The notes under the pieces were generated by a model, which saw only the letters and a program-made list of their open reading frames with translations, made no database searches and had not been told where the DNA came from. From Amaricoccus macauensis_A (lineage in GTDB: Bacteria > Pseudomonadota > Alphaproteobacteria > Rhodobacterales > Rhodobacteraceae), in NCBI RefSeq assembly GCF_049800915.1, contig NZ_JBNAFY010000004.1, forward strand, positions 62,001 to 126,000: a stretch of 64,000 nt of DNA, read 5' to 3'. Each line of letters starts with the position of its first letter. The stretch's first letter is position 1. This document shows, one piece after another, positions 35,559-44,281 of this stretch. The position numbers were made by a program, and so were the translations under genes.

Positions 35559-36779
35559 ATGAAGATCGCGGTCTTGGGTGGTGACGGCTTCGTAGGATGG
35601 CCGACATCGCTGCATCTGTCTGAAGCCGGGCATGAAGTCCATATTGTCGATAATCTCAGCCGGCGCTGGATCGATACCGAGCTTGGTGTCCAGTCATTGA
35701 CGCCCATGGATTCGATCCAGGAGCGTTGCCGGATCTGGCATCAGGAAACCGGTCGACGCATCCACTTCCACCTGATCGATCTCGCCAAGGAATACGAGAT
35801 CCTCAAGAAGTGGCTGGACGAGGAAAAACCGGACGCCATCATCCACTTCGCGGAGCAGCGCGCCGCGCCCTACTCGATGAAGTCGGACCGTCACAAGAAC
35901 TACACGGTCTCGAACAACGTCAACGCGACGCACAACCTGCTGAACGCGCTGGTGGAAATCGATCTCGACGCGCATCTGGTCCATCTGGGGACCATGGGCG
36001 TCTACGGCTATTCCACGATCGGAGCCGCCATCCCCGAAGGCTACCTGAACGTCGGCGTCGAGACCCTCGACGGCTCGGTCAAGGATATGGACATCCTCTA
36101 CCCGACGCGCCCCGGTTCGGTCTATCACATGACCAAGTCGCTCGATCAGATCTTGTTCCAGTTCTATGCCCAGAATGACGGGCTCCGGATCACCGATCTT
36201 CACCAGGGCATCGTATGGGGCACCCATACCGAACAGACGCGCCGCCACGAGCAGCTCATCAACCGGTTCGACTATGACGGCGATTACGGCACCGTGCTGA
36301 ACCGCTTCCTGATCCAGTCCGCCATCGGTTATCCCATCACCGTGCACGGCACCGGCGGTCAGACCCGCGCCTTCATCCACATCCAGGATTCGGTGCGCTG
36401 TATCGAACTGGCTCTGAAGGATGCGCCCAAGCGCGGCGAAAAGGTCAAGATCTTCAACCAGATGACTGAGACCCACCGGGTGCGCGATCTTGCCGAGATG
36501 GTCGCAAAGCTCACGGGTGCAGATATCGCCTGGCTGCCCAACCCGCGCAAGGAAGCCGCCGAGAACGATCTGATCGTGAAGAACGAGCAGTTCCTGGCCC
36601 TCGGACTCGATCCGATCACCCTGGCCGAAGGTCTGCTGGAAGAGGTGGTCGAGGTCTCGAAGAAGTATTCCTACCGCGTCGATCGCAGCCGCGTGGCCGC
36701 CGTGTCGGCCTGGACCAAGGAAATCGCAAAGGTCGTCGAGCGCGATCCGGAACACCGCAACCTCAAGTCGGTTTCCTGA
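35559..36779 (+). CDS. sqdB: UDP-sulfoquinovose synthase SqdB
   Basis: The 406-residue protein is an extended SDR enzyme beginning MKIAVLGGDGFVGWPTSLHL (NAD-binding GxxGxxG) with the catalytic Tyr-x3-Lys in VYHMTKSLDQ and a Thr in LGTMGVYGYS. Family-specific stretches such as NLSRRWIDTELG, FAEQRAAPYSM and HLIDLAKEYE match SqdB/SQD1. It makes UDP-sulfoquinovose from UDP-glucose and sulfite. ATG 35559 is preceded by AAAGGA at seven bases; two starts further upstream (35535, 35541) are less likely. It is the first gene of sqdBDC. Confidence 0.97.
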   Translation: MKIAVLGGDGFVGWPTSLHLSEAGHEVHIVDNLSRRWIDTELGVQSLTPMDSIQERCRIWHQETGRRIHFHLIDLAKEYEILKKWLDEEKPDAIIHFAEQRAAPYSMKSDRHKNYTVSNNVNATHNLLNALVEIDLDAHLVHLGTMGVYGYSTIGAAIPEGYLNVGVETLDGSVKDMDILYPTRPGSVYHMTKSLDQILFQFYAQNDGLRITDLHQGIVWGTHTEQTRRHEQLINRFDYDGDYGTVLNRFLIQSAIGYPITVHGTGGQTRAFIHIQDSVRCIELALKDAPKRGEKVKIFNQMTETHRVRDLAEMVAKLTGADIAWLPNPRKEAAENDLIVKNEQFLALGLDPITLAEGLLEEVVEVSKKYSYRVDRSRVAAVSAWTKEIAKVVERDPEHRNLKSVS

Positions 36780-36875
36780 TCTCCTGACGCATGGCACCCG
36801 GAGCATTCGGGCTCCGGACCGCCCGTCCGCGCCCGGCCCACCGCTCGGCGCGGCCCCTTCCTCGAGTTTGCCTGC

Positions 36876-37697
36876 ATGACCAGCCGCGCCTACGTCACCC
36901 TTGTCACCAACGACGCCTACCTGCCCGGCGCCATCGCGCTTGTCCGTTCGATCCGCCACACCGGCACCCGCGCGGATATCGTCGTCATGCACACCGGGGC
37001 CGTCGCATCCGAAACCCTCGCCCCCCTGACCGCACTCGGCGCGACGCTCTTCCAGGCCGACCTTCTGCCCACCTCGACCGCGTTCAACAACGCCCACGCC
37101 AAGCGCGAGATCCACGGCAAGAACCCGTTCACCAAGGGCGAAAAACCGAGCTTCCACACGCCGCTCGACAATTTCGTCAAGCTGCGCCTCTGGCAGCTCA
37201 CGCGGTATGAGAAGATCGTCTTCATCGACGCCGACGCGCTCGTCCTCCGAAACCTCGATCGCCTCTTCGACTACCCCGAGTTCTCCGCGGCCCCGAATGT
37301 CTACGAAAGCCTCGTCGATTTCCGCCGCATGAACTCCGGTGTCTTCGCCGCGCGGCCCTCGGAGGCGACCTTCAACGCAATGCTAACGGCGCTCGACACA
37401 CCAGGCGCCTTCTGGAAACGCACCGACCAGACCTTCCTGCAGCACTTCTTCCCGGAGTGGAACGGGCTCACGGTCTACGACAACATGCTGCAGTATGTCT
37501 GGTTCAACATGCCCGACCTCTGGGACTGGTCGATGATCCGCGTCCTGCACTTCCAGTATGAAAAGCCCTGGCAGGAAGATCACCCCAAGGCGGAGAAGCT
37601 CCAGCCGCTCATCGACCTCTGGCGGGCCTTCTACACCGGCAAGGGCATTCCGGCCGACATTTCCGCTCTGCCCGGACCGAGAGGCGCGGCCACCTGA
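36876..37697 (+). CDS. sqdD: Glycogenin-like glycosyltransferase SqdD
   Basis: The 273-residue protein is a GT8-like enzyme: TSRAYVTLVTNDAYLPGAIALV at the start, the metal-binding DxD motif in VFIDADALVLRNLDRLF and a later FLQHFFPEWNGL. In Rhodobacter sphaeroides the gene between sqdB and sqdC is sqdD, a glycogenin relative thought to transfer sulfoquinovose to diacylglycerol. It starts 96 bases after sqdB, and its stop shares one base with the sqdC start (TGATG), so sqdD and sqdC are coupled. Confidence 0.9.
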   Translation: MTSRAYVTLVTNDAYLPGAIALVRSIRHTGTRADIVVMHTGAVASETLAPLTALGATLFQADLLPTSTAFNNAHAKREIHGKNPFTKGEKPSFHTPLDNFVKLRLWQLTRYEKIVFIDADALVLRNLDRLFDYPEFSAAPNVYESLVDFRRMNSGVFAARPSEATFNAMLTALDTPGAFWKRTDQTFLQHFFPEWNGLTVYDNMLQYVWFNMPDLWDWSMIRVLHFQYEKPWQEDHPKAEKLQPLIDLWRAFYTGKGIPADISALPGPRGAAT

Positions 37698-38557
37698 TGC
37701 ATGTGCTCCTCACCGGCGGCACGGGCTATGTCGGCCGTTTCATCGCCGAGAAGCTGCACGCATCGAACCATGAAGTGATCCTGCTGGGACGAAACGGGCT
37801 CTCTCCCCATGCGTTCCACCCCTGGAGCCTGACCGACCCTTCTCCTGTCCTGCCCCGGGCCGACGCGCTCGTCCACTGCGCCTATGATCATGTTCCGGGC
37901 GCCTATCGCGGCGGCGAAGGCGACGATCCTGAAGGCTTCTGGGCCCGAAACCATGACGGCTCGGTCGCGCTCTTTGACGCCGCCGAACGCGCAGGGGCCT
38001 CCCGTATTGTATTTCTATCCTCCCGCGCGGTCTACGCCGATGCCCGCCGCGGCGAGACGCTGCGCGAAACGGACCCGGCGGAACCGGACTCGCTTTACGG
38101 CAAGCTCAAGCTCTCCCTCGAAAAAAACCTGGCCGACCGCCCCGGCCTGACCGCCGCCTCGGTCCGGGCCACCGGCATCTACGGCACCGCACCGGGCAAT
38201 GGTCGAGACAAGTGGCGAGACCTGTTCACGGACTATCTTGCCGGCAAGCCAATCAAGGCGCGCATGGGCACGGAACTGCATGGTGAGGATCTTGCCGCCG
38301 CCGTTCTGCTTCTCGTCGAGTCAGGCGCAGCGGGCGCCTTCAATGCCTCGGACATCCTGCTCGACCGCCACGACCTGCTCGAGCGCGTCCAGAAGCGCAT
38401 CGGCTGCCCACACCCCCCACCCGAACGATTCTCCGGGACGCCACCGGGCATCATGGACACACAGAAGCTCCAGGACATGGGCTGGTCACCCGGAGGCATG
38501 AGGCGCCTCGCAGATTACCTCAGCGCCGCGTCACTCGAACGGATGAGCCGCGATTAA
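37697..38557 (+). CDS. sqdC: NAD-dependent epimerase/reductase-like protein SqdC
   Basis: The 286-residue SDR-like protein starts MHVLLTGGTGYVGRFIAEKL, with a Rossmann glycine motif, VFLSSRAVYAD, and a Tyr-x3-Lys in DSLYGKLKLSLE. It matches the third gene of the Rhodobacter sqdBDC operon, needed for normal sulfolipid synthesis. Its exact reaction is not settled. It overlaps sqdD by one base. A hairpin that covers the next gene's ribosome site starts 20 bases after its stop. Confidence 0.85.
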   Translation: MHVLLTGGTGYVGRFIAEKLHASNHEVILLGRNGLSPHAFHPWSLTDPSPVLPRADALVHCAYDHVPGAYRGGEGDDPEGFWARNHDGSVALFDAAERAGASRIVFLSSRAVYADARRGETLRETDPAEPDSLYGKLKLSLEKNLADRPGLTAASVRATGIYGTAPGNGRDKWRDLFTDYLAGKPIKARMGTELHGEDLAAAVLLLVESGAAGAFNASDILLDRHDLLERVQKRIGCPHPPPERFSGTPPGIMDTQKLQDMGWSPGGMRRLADYLSAASLERMSRD

Positions 38558-38576
38558 ACTGACGGTAAGTCAAATC

Positions 38577-38612
38577 AGCTATCTCCACCCTGATCGGGAG
38601 CTGGAGATGGCT
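38577..38612 (+). promoter_or_regulatory. RNA hairpin that sequesters the H-NOX ribosome-binding site
   Basis: AGCTATCTCCA pairs with TGGAGATGGCT over 11 bp (one G-U), around a 14-base loop that can add a CCC/GGG pairing. The right arm contains the GGAG ribosome site, seven bases before ATG 38614. Folding would hide it from ribosomes. Confidence 0.6.
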
Positions 38613-38613
38613 G

Positions 38614-39162
38614 ATGTATGGCATGATCAATGAGGGAATCCGTTCCTTCATCGTCGAGAACCACGGGCAGGAAGCCTGGCGGGACATCTGTGCCACAGCC
38701 GGTCTGAAGTGCACCGAGTTCGAGCGCATGACCAACTACAGCGATACGCTGACCTATGACCTCGTCGGCGCCATCAGCCAGCATACTGGCCTTCCCGCCA
38801 ACGACGTGCTCAAGGTTTTCGGAGAATATTGGCTCGAGTTTGCCGGAACGACCAGGTTCGGAAGCCTGATGCGGCTGGCCGGGCGCACATTCGTCGAACG
38901 CTTGCGCTGGCTAGATGACATGCACGACCGGATCGTGACGTCCATGCCCGGCCTGAATCCACCCTCCTTTGAACTGGAGGTGATCGAGGACCGCAGGTTC
39001 CACCTTCACTATTTCTCGGACCGCGAAGGGCTCGCTCCCATGGTCATCGGGTTGCTATACGGCCTCGCCGCCGAGACGGGAGACGTGATCGAGATCCGCC
39101 ACATGATACATCGTGGCGACCAATCCGATCATGATGTCTTCGAAATAACGATGCAGAGCTAG
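38614..39162 (+). CDS. H-NOX (heme nitric oxide/oxygen-binding) sensor
   Basis: The 182-residue protein starts MYGMINEGIRSFIVENHG and is a stand-alone H-NOX domain. The proximal heme ligand is His104 (LDDMHDRI), the heme propionate motif YxSxR is Tyr133-Ser135-Arg137 (YFSDR) and the conserved distorting proline is at 117. The position matching the distal tyrosine of oxygen-binding H-NOX (Tyr140 in Thermoanaerobacter) is Pro142, so it should select NO over oxygen. The partner GGDEF-EAL gene starts 12 bases later. NO binding would change cyclic-di-GMP turnover by the partner. Confidence 0.95.
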   Translation: MYGMINEGIRSFIVENHGQEAWRDICATAGLKCTEFERMTNYSDTLTYDLVGAISQHTGLPANDVLKVFGEYWLEFAGTTRFGSLMRLAGRTFVERLRWLDDMHDRIVTSMPGLNPPSFELEVIEDRRFHLHYFSDREGLAPMVIGLLYGLAAETGDVIEIRHMIHRGDQSDHDVFEITMQS

Positions 39163-39174
39163 GGACCGGGCTTC

Positions 39175-40995
39175 ATGACCATCGATGCGAGTGCGAAATT
39201 CGGACTTTCTGCCGACGTTATGGACATGCTGTTTCCCTTGCATGTTACCGTCGATTCCGCCGCAAGAATCGAAACCATGGGCCCGACCCTGCGCAAGGTC
39301 GTCGGGGCCGATTTCGTGGATCGCTCATTCTTCGAGGTCTTCACGGTCGAGAAACCGCGCCGCGTCACCAATGCCGACGCATTGCGCAAGCACTTGAGCG
39401 CAAAGCTGCACGTGCGGGTAAAGGGCGCCGACGGAAAACCGATCAGCCTGCGCGCCGTGGTTGCACCGCTCAGTTGCGACAGGTCTCGATGCTTCGTGGA
39501 CCTCGCCTTCTGCGCAGACTTGAAGGAAATTTTCGAGCGGTTTGAACTCAATTGCGCCGATTTCAAGCCAAATGATTCGACCGTCGACGCCTTCTTCACG
39601 TTCGAAACCCAGAAGACACTGCTTGAGGACAGCCAGAAACTCGCAGTCGAACTTTCGACCGCCAAGGAGGAAGCCGAGCGCAAGGCCTATATCGATCCTG
39701 TCACCGGAATCGGAAACCGGCGCGCGCTTCATGGAAGACTCGACGAATTGCTCGAGGGCAAGGCACAGCCCGGTTCGGACCACGCTCTTCTGCATATCGA
39801 CCTCGACAAGTTCAAATCCGTGAATGACACCTTCGGGCACAACGCGGGAGATCAGGTGCTGATACACACGGCCCGCGCCATTCAGGAAGTGGCAGGTCCC
39901 GGCGATCTCCCCGCCCGGATCGGGGGGGACGAGTTCGCGCTCGTGCTCACCCGCGCGCCTGGAAACGCCGAGTTGACCCGAATGGCCAGCGAGTTGATCG
40001 CATGCATCTCGGCCCCGGTCCGCGCGGACGGGCATGTCTGCCAGGTTGGCGCCAGCATCGGCATCGCCCGCTTCCGGCCCGGTGGCGGCCTGAACGCCGG
40101 CCGGCTGCTCAGCCACTCGGACATCGCGCTCTACAATGCCAAGGAATGCGGAAACTCGACGACACTTCTCGAACCCGAGATGATCCGCGAACAGGAGCGA
40201 ACCAAATCCCTGATAGCGGAGGTCGAGGCCGGCATCCGGAACAACGAGTTCGTGCCGTATTTCCAGCCTCAGGTCGATCTGTCATCCGGCCAGATTCACG
40301 GGCTCGAGGTTCTCGCGCGCTGGAATCACCCCCGCCACGGCACGCTTCCACCTTCAACTTTCCTCGAAGCCGCGATCCGCTCCAACCTGATGGGGGAGAT
40401 TGACCGGCAGGTCCGGCAGAGCGCCATGCGTGTCTTCTCGGGCTGGCTGAGTTCCGGCAAGGACCTCGGGCGGCTTTCCCTGAACCTGACCGCCTCTAAC
40501 CTGCGCTCGAGCGGATTCGTCGAAGACTTGCTCGACGAGATGCTCACGTCCGGCCTCGGTCCCGGCACGATCCAGCTCGAGCTTCTGGAGTCGATTCTCT
40601 TCGATCAGTCGGATGCGTTTCTCGTCCGCCAGTGCCAGGCACTCCGGTCCGCCGGCTTCCTGCTCGCCCTCGACGATTTCGGGACCGGTCATTCCTCGAT
40701 TGCCACTCTCATCGAGGCTCCGGTGTCCATGCTCAAGATCGACCGCTCCTTCGTGTCTGGCCTTGGGCAGAATCCGAAACTCCTGCGTGTCACCGGCTCA
40801 ATGCTGGCAATGGCGGGCCAGATGGGTCTCGAAGTTCTGGCCGAAGGTGTCGAGCGCCGCGAGGAACTCGAATTCCTGGTCAACAACGGCTGCCGACTGT
40901 TTCAGGGCTACTTCTTCGCCGCCCCCATGGAGGAAGAGGAAGCGCTGCTCTGGATCGAGAACTGGCAGAAGGAGCCGGTGCAGCTCGCCAGTTGA
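39175..40995 (+). CDS. H-NOX-associated GGDEF-EAL protein (cyclic-di-GMP enzyme)
   Basis: The 606-residue protein has an N-terminal sensor-like domain (residues about 10-145) of the H-NOX-associated kind, a short coiled linker, a GGDEF domain with intact GGDEF at 250-254 and an EAL domain. EAL residues are largely kept: Glu378 in EVLAR, Asn in NLTASN, Glu in ELLES, Asp500-Asp501 in DDFGTGHSS, Lys521 in KIDRS and Glu557 in AEGVE, so phosphodiesterase activity is expected. The inhibitory I-site RxxD reads GPGD and is absent. H-NOX partners of this type switch between synthesis and breakdown in response to NO. No membrane segment is seen. Confidence 0.93.
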   Translation: MTIDASAKFGLSADVMDMLFPLHVTVDSAARIETMGPTLRKVVGADFVDRSFFEVFTVEKPRRVTNADALRKHLSAKLHVRVKGADGKPISLRAVVAPLSCDRSRCFVDLAFCADLKEIFERFELNCADFKPNDSTVDAFFTFETQKTLLEDSQKLAVELSTAKEEAERKAYIDPVTGIGNRRALHGRLDELLEGKAQPGSDHALLHIDLDKFKSVNDTFGHNAGDQVLIHTARAIQEVAGPGDLPARIGGDEFALVLTRAPGNAELTRMASELIACISAPVRADGHVCQVGASIGIARFRPGGGLNAGRLLSHSDIALYNAKECGNSTTLLEPEMIREQERTKSLIAEVEAGIRNNEFVPYFQPQVDLSSGQIHGLEVLARWNHPRHGTLPPSTFLEAAIRSNLMGEIDRQVRQSAMRVFSGWLSSGKDLGRLSLNLTASNLRSSGFVEDLLDEMLTSGLGPGTIQLELLESILFDQSDAFLVRQCQALRSAGFLLALDDFGTGHSSIATLIEAPVSMLKIDRSFVSGLGQNPKLLRVTGSMLAMAGQMGLEVLAEGVERREELEFLVNNGCRLFQGYFFAAPMEEEEALLWIENWQKEPVQLAS

Positions 40996-41032
40996 TCCCT
41001 GCTTCCGCCGGCAGCGCTCCTCCTCCCTTGCC

Positions 41033-42856
41033 CTATTCGGACGCCCACCACACTTCCGGCGCCCAGCCGATCCAGTCGCCATAGACCGGAAGCTCCTCCG
41101 GGAAGTGCAGGTTCGCCGCGTGGGCGATGTAGCTCTCGTCATTGAACCAGAACGGCACCACGTAGCGCCCTGCGGTCAGCACCCGGTCGAGCGCCCGAAC
41201 CGCCGCAACGAACCCCTCGCGATCCGGCGCGGAAAGCAGCTCCCCGATCAAGGCATCGACCGCGGCCGAATCCACTCCGGCGTAATTGCGCGTGCCGGGC
41301 GTTTCCACCCCGTTGCTGCCCCAGTAGAGATACTGCTCGTTGCCCGGACTGAGCGAGAGATTCCACGCGCCCACGATCATGTCGTAGTCATAGGCGCTGA
41401 TGCGTTCGTTGTATTGCGCGCTGTCGACCCGCTCGATCGCGATCTCGATGCCGAGCTGGCGCAGGCTATCACCATAAAGATTCGCCACCGCCTCGGCATT
41501 CCCGGCCCAGCGATCGCTTACACCAGAGATCAGGATCTCGAACCGGAAAGGCTCGCCCGCACCGTTGCGCAGCACGCCATCCTCCACAGTCCAGCCCGCT
41601 TCGGACAGAAGACGCGAGGCCGCGCGCATGTTGCGTCGGTTGCGTGGGCTGCCATCAGCCACCGGCAACTCGTATCCCTCCAATGTTCCGGGTGTCAGAT
41701 CGTCGGCGAAAGGTGCAAGAAGATCCGCGACGAGCCCCTCCGCAGCACCGCCCGACATGCCGAGTTCCGAGTTGGAGAAGTAGCTGCTCACCCGCGGCAG
41801 CGCCCCCCCGTTCAACGTTTGATTGATGAACTGGAAATTGAATGCCTGGATCAGCGCCTCACGCACCTGCCAGTCGGAGAAGAGGTCGCGGCGCGTGTTG
41901 AAAACGAAACCCTGCATTCCGGAAGGACGCGCATGCGGAATCTCGTCGAGCACGATCCGCCCCGCGCTCACCGCCGGGAAGCCGTATTCGGTTTCCCAGA
42001 GCATCGGAGAGGTCTCGCGGTAGAAGTTCACCTCCTCGGCCATCACCGCCTGGAACCGCACCCCCGCATCGACAAAATACTCGTATCGAATGGTATCAAA
42101 ATTATGCAATCCCTGATTGTAAGGAAGATCCTGCCCCCAATAGTCGGGATTGCGTGTGAACTCGATGTAACGGCCCGGCTCGAAATTCCCCACGAGATAA
42201 GGCCCCGAGCCGGTCGGAACCCTCAGGGAGGAGGCGGAAAACGATACATCCTCCCAATCCGATTTTTGAAGTACCGGACGCAAACCGATGATGAGAGGTA
42301 ATTCCCGATCAGCTTCCGCGAAAGTGAACCTCACCGAGCGGGGCCCCGTCTGCTCGACCTGTGCCACTTTCGCCCACGCATTTGCGTAACGAGGCTGTCC
42401 TTCGGACGCCAGGGTCTCCATCGACCAGATCACATCCTCCACCGTGACGGGCGAGCCGTCGGAGAATCGAGCCTCGGGCCGCAGGGTGAATTCGACCCAG
42501 TCGCGCTCCGGACCGGTCTCGATTGATTCGGCCAGAAGCCCGTACATCGTGAAAGGTTCGTCCCAATTCTGGGCCATAAGGGTCTCGAAAACGTGAGATC
42601 CCACCCCCCAGGGGGCGGTTCCCTTCAAAATGTAAGGATTAAGGGAATCAAAGCTGCCGACCTCTCCGAAGATCACACGCCCCCCCTTGGGCGCCTCGGG
42701 ATTGGCATAAGGCAGAGACACAAAATCCGGTGGCAGAGCCGGCTCTCCATACATAGCAATGCCATGCGAAGGCTCCGCAGACCCAACATCTGGGAGCAGT
42801 CCGATCGCCAGAATACAACCCCAAATCCACCCACGATTGCGTGACATTTTCATCAC
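41033..42856 (-). CDS. Extracellular solute-binding protein, family 5 (YejA-like)
   Basis: The 607-residue protein has a signal peptide (ending LPDVGSAEPS) and the large family-5 fold: HGIAMYGEPALPPDF, NPEAPKGGRVIFGEVGSFDSLNPY, TLRPEARFSDGSPVTVEDV and GSGPYLVGNFEPGRYIEFTRN. The N-terminal FASLPYANPEAPKGG-type motif is typical of YejA/oligopeptide (microcin C) binders. No permease or ATPase gene is adjacent, so the partner transporter is elsewhere. The start may be GTG 42856 (GGAGGA eight bases upstream) or ATG 42853/42847. It is divergent from the sRNA and bdhA. Confidence 0.9.
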   Translation of the reverse strand: MMKMSRNRGWIWGCILAIGLLPDVGSAEPSHGIAMYGEPALPPDFVSLPYANPEAPKGGRVIFGEVGSFDSLNPYILKGTAPWGVGSHVFETLMAQNWDEPFTMYGLLAESIETGPERDWVEFTLRPEARFSDGSPVTVEDVIWSMETLASEGQPRYANAWAKVAQVEQTGPRSVRFTFAEADRELPLIIGLRPVLQKSDWEDVSFSASSLRVPTGSGPYLVGNFEPGRYIEFTRNPDYWGQDLPYNQGLHNFDTIRYEYFVDAGVRFQAVMAEEVNFYRETSPMLWETEYGFPAVSAGRIVLDEIPHARPSGMQGFVFNTRRDLFSDWQVREALIQAFNFQFINQTLNGGALPRVSSYFSNSELGMSGGAAEGLVADLLAPFADDLTPGTLEGYELPVADGSPRNRRNMRAASRLLSEAGWTVEDGVLRNGAGEPFRFEILISGVSDRWAGNAEAVANLYGDSLRQLGIEIAIERVDSAQYNERISAYDYDMIVGAWNLSLSPGNEQYLYWGSNGVETPGTRNYAGVDSAAVDALIGELLSAPDREGFVAAVRALDRVLTAGRYVVPFWFNDESYIAHAANLHFPEELPVYGDWIGWAPEVWWASE

Positions 42857-42926
42857 ATTCTATGTCCTCCGTTAACTGTGATCGACCTTATAGGGGGTTA
42901 TGGGCGTGCGCATCACGATTTTAGGC

Positions 42927-42955
42927 TTGGCGATAGATTGTTGATTTTGTATAAG
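42927..42955 (+). promoter_or_regulatory. Predicted sigma70 promoter of the small RNA
   Basis: TTGGCG (42927-42932) and TATAAG (42950-42955) are separated by exactly 17 bases. A start near 42962 is expected. No protein-coding frame with a ribosome site follows before the terminator at 43009. Confidence 0.6.
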
Positions 42956-42961
42956 GGTTTC

Positions 42962-43038
42962 ACTGCTCGATAGGTTTCTTGCCTGTATGAAACCTGCCTC
43001 AACGACTTGACGCCCTCCTAGTGAGGGCGTCTTTTTTT
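42962..43038 (+). ncRNA. Putative trans-acting small RNA, about 77 nt
   Basis: A promoter at 42927-42955 is followed by two stem-loops: AGGTTTC/GAAACCT (42972-42978 and 42989-42995, 10-base loop) and a perfect 9-bp terminator stem GACGCCCTC/GAGGGCGTC (43009-43031, loop CTAGT) ending in seven T residues. The upstream gene is on the opposite strand and bdhA starts 80 bases later, so the terminator cannot serve a known plus-strand gene. The stem contains CCUCCU, complementary to ribosome sites, a feature of several alphaproteobacterial sRNAs. Expression and targets are unknown. Confidence 0.6.
43009..43038 (+). terminator. Strong intrinsic terminator of the small RNA
   Basis: A 9-bp GC-rich stem with a five-base loop is followed directly by TTTTTTT. 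It is the best intrinsic terminator on the plus strand of this window. Confidence 0.9.
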
Positions 43039-43118
43039 ATCCCGCAACTTCGTTTCTTGCTCTTTCGCAACTGCGAGCGATATGTTCCGCACACTGTTTG
43101 CAACAATGCGAGGGATCC

Positions 43119-43904
43119 ATGTCGATCACGGGCAAATGCGCCATCATCACCGGCTCCAATTCCGGTATCGGATTAGGCGTCGCCGAAGAGCTTGCAAAAC
43201 TGGGCGCAAATGTCGTCCTCAACTCGTTTTCCGACCGTCCGGAAGATCATGCCCTGGCAGAGAAGATCGCGAACGAACACAAGGTCAGGGCGGTCTATGT
43301 AAAGGCCGACATGTCCAAGGGGGACGAGTGCCGCGAACTCATCTCTAAGGCGAACGATGCAATGGGCTCTGTGGACATACTTGTCAACAACGCAGGCATC
43401 CAGCACGTGGCTCCGATCGATGAATTTCCGGCCGAGAAATGGGACCAGATCATCGCGATCAACCTCTCGTCCGCCTTCCACACCACCGCCGCCGCACTGC
43501 CCCTGATGCGCAAGCAGGGTTGGGGTCGCGTGGTCAACATCGCCTCCGCGCACGGGCTTACCGCATCGCCCTACAAGTCGGCCTATGTGTCCGCGAAACA
43601 CGGCATCGTCGGCATGACCAAGACGGTCGCTCTCGAAACCGCCGAGGAGCCGATCACGGCAAATGCGATCTGCCCCGGATACGTGCTGACCCCGCTCGTC
43701 GAGGCCCAGATCCCGGACACGATGAAGCAGTACAACATGGACCGTGACACCGTGATCCGCGAAGTCCTGCTCGAGCGCCAGCCCTCCAAGAAGTTCGCGA
43801 CAGTGGAGCAGCTTGGCGGCACCGTGGCCTTCCTGTGCTCCTCAGCCGCGGAACAGATCACCGGCACGACCATCTCGGTAGACGGCGGCTGGACGGCTCT
43901 TTGA
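43119..43904 (+). CDS. bdhA: 3-Hydroxybutyrate dehydrogenase
   Basis: The 261-residue short-chain dehydrogenase starts MSITGKCAIITGSNSGIGLG (NAD motif GxxxGIG) and has the catalytic Ser in NIASAHGL and Tyr-x3-Lys in SAYVSAKHG. LVNNAGIQHVAPIDEFP and the insert AQIPDTMKQYNM are typical of BdhA. It oxidises (R)-3-hydroxybutyrate to acetoacetate with NAD, the step after PHB depolymerisation; phaZ lies 3.3 kb downstream. The stop overlaps the TTG start of the pentapeptide gene. Confidence 0.93.
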   Translation: MSITGKCAIITGSNSGIGLGVAEELAKLGANVVLNSFSDRPEDHALAEKIANEHKVRAVYVKADMSKGDECRELISKANDAMGSVDILVNNAGIQHVAPIDEFPAEKWDQIIAINLSSAFHTTAAALPLMRKQGWGRVVNIASAHGLTASPYKSAYVSAKHGIVGMTKTVALETAEEPITANAICPGYVLTPLVEAQIPDTMKQYNMDRDTVIREVLLERQPSKKFATVEQLGGTVAFLCSSAAEQITGTTISVDGGWTAL

Positions 43905-44281
43905 CCGATCAGGAGCCGGAGGCCGGGCAGGACAGGCTGGACATCTCGAACACCCACCTCTGCGGATCGCGCTTCTCATGCGTCAATCTTTCGGACAGCG
44001 ACATAACGGACAGCATCGCCGAAAGGCTGTCCTTCGATGATGTCGATCTTTCCGACCTCCAGCTCCTCAATGTCAACGCAAGCGGCGCGCGGGTGAAGGA
44101 TGCCTCCTTTGCCCGCGCGACGTTCTCCGATGTGTCTTTAGAAGGCGCTACCTTTGATCGCGTTTCCCTGCGCGATGTCGCCATAACCAGCGCGGATTGC
44201 ACGGGAATGACCATTGACGGCGTTTCCGTGGGCGATCTTTTCTCCGCGTGGAATAGCCAGCAAGGAGACGCGTCTCGATGA
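43901..44281 (+). CDS. Pentapeptide-repeat-like protein between bdhA and the patatin gene
   Basis: The 126-residue product contains a run of loosely five-residue units, for example LSFDDVDLSDLQLLNVNAS, ASFARATFSDVSLEGATF and RVSLRDVAITSADCTGM, consistent with the A(D/N)LXX right-handed beta-helix. No ATG is suitably placed; TTG 43901 overlaps the bdhA stop (TTGA), and the stop overlaps the patatin start (ATGA), so it is translationally coupled on both sides. It is acidic, soluble and without a signal peptide. Function is unknown. Confidence 0.72.
   Translation: MTDQEPEAGQDRLDISNTHLCGSRFSCVNLSDSDITDSIAERLSFDDVDLSDLQLLNVNASGARVKDASFARATFSDVSLEGATFDRVSLRDVAITSADCTGMTIDGVSVGDLFSAWNSQQGDASR

Noticed and set aside
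35694..37157. 487-codon minus-strand frame across sqdB and sqdD
   Set aside because: Antisense shadow; both sqd genes have clear motifs on the plus strand.
40613..42301. 562-codon plus-strand frame spanning the end of the GGDEF-EAL gene and the binding-protein gene
   Set aside because: Crosses two well-supported genes in other frames; no ribosome site.
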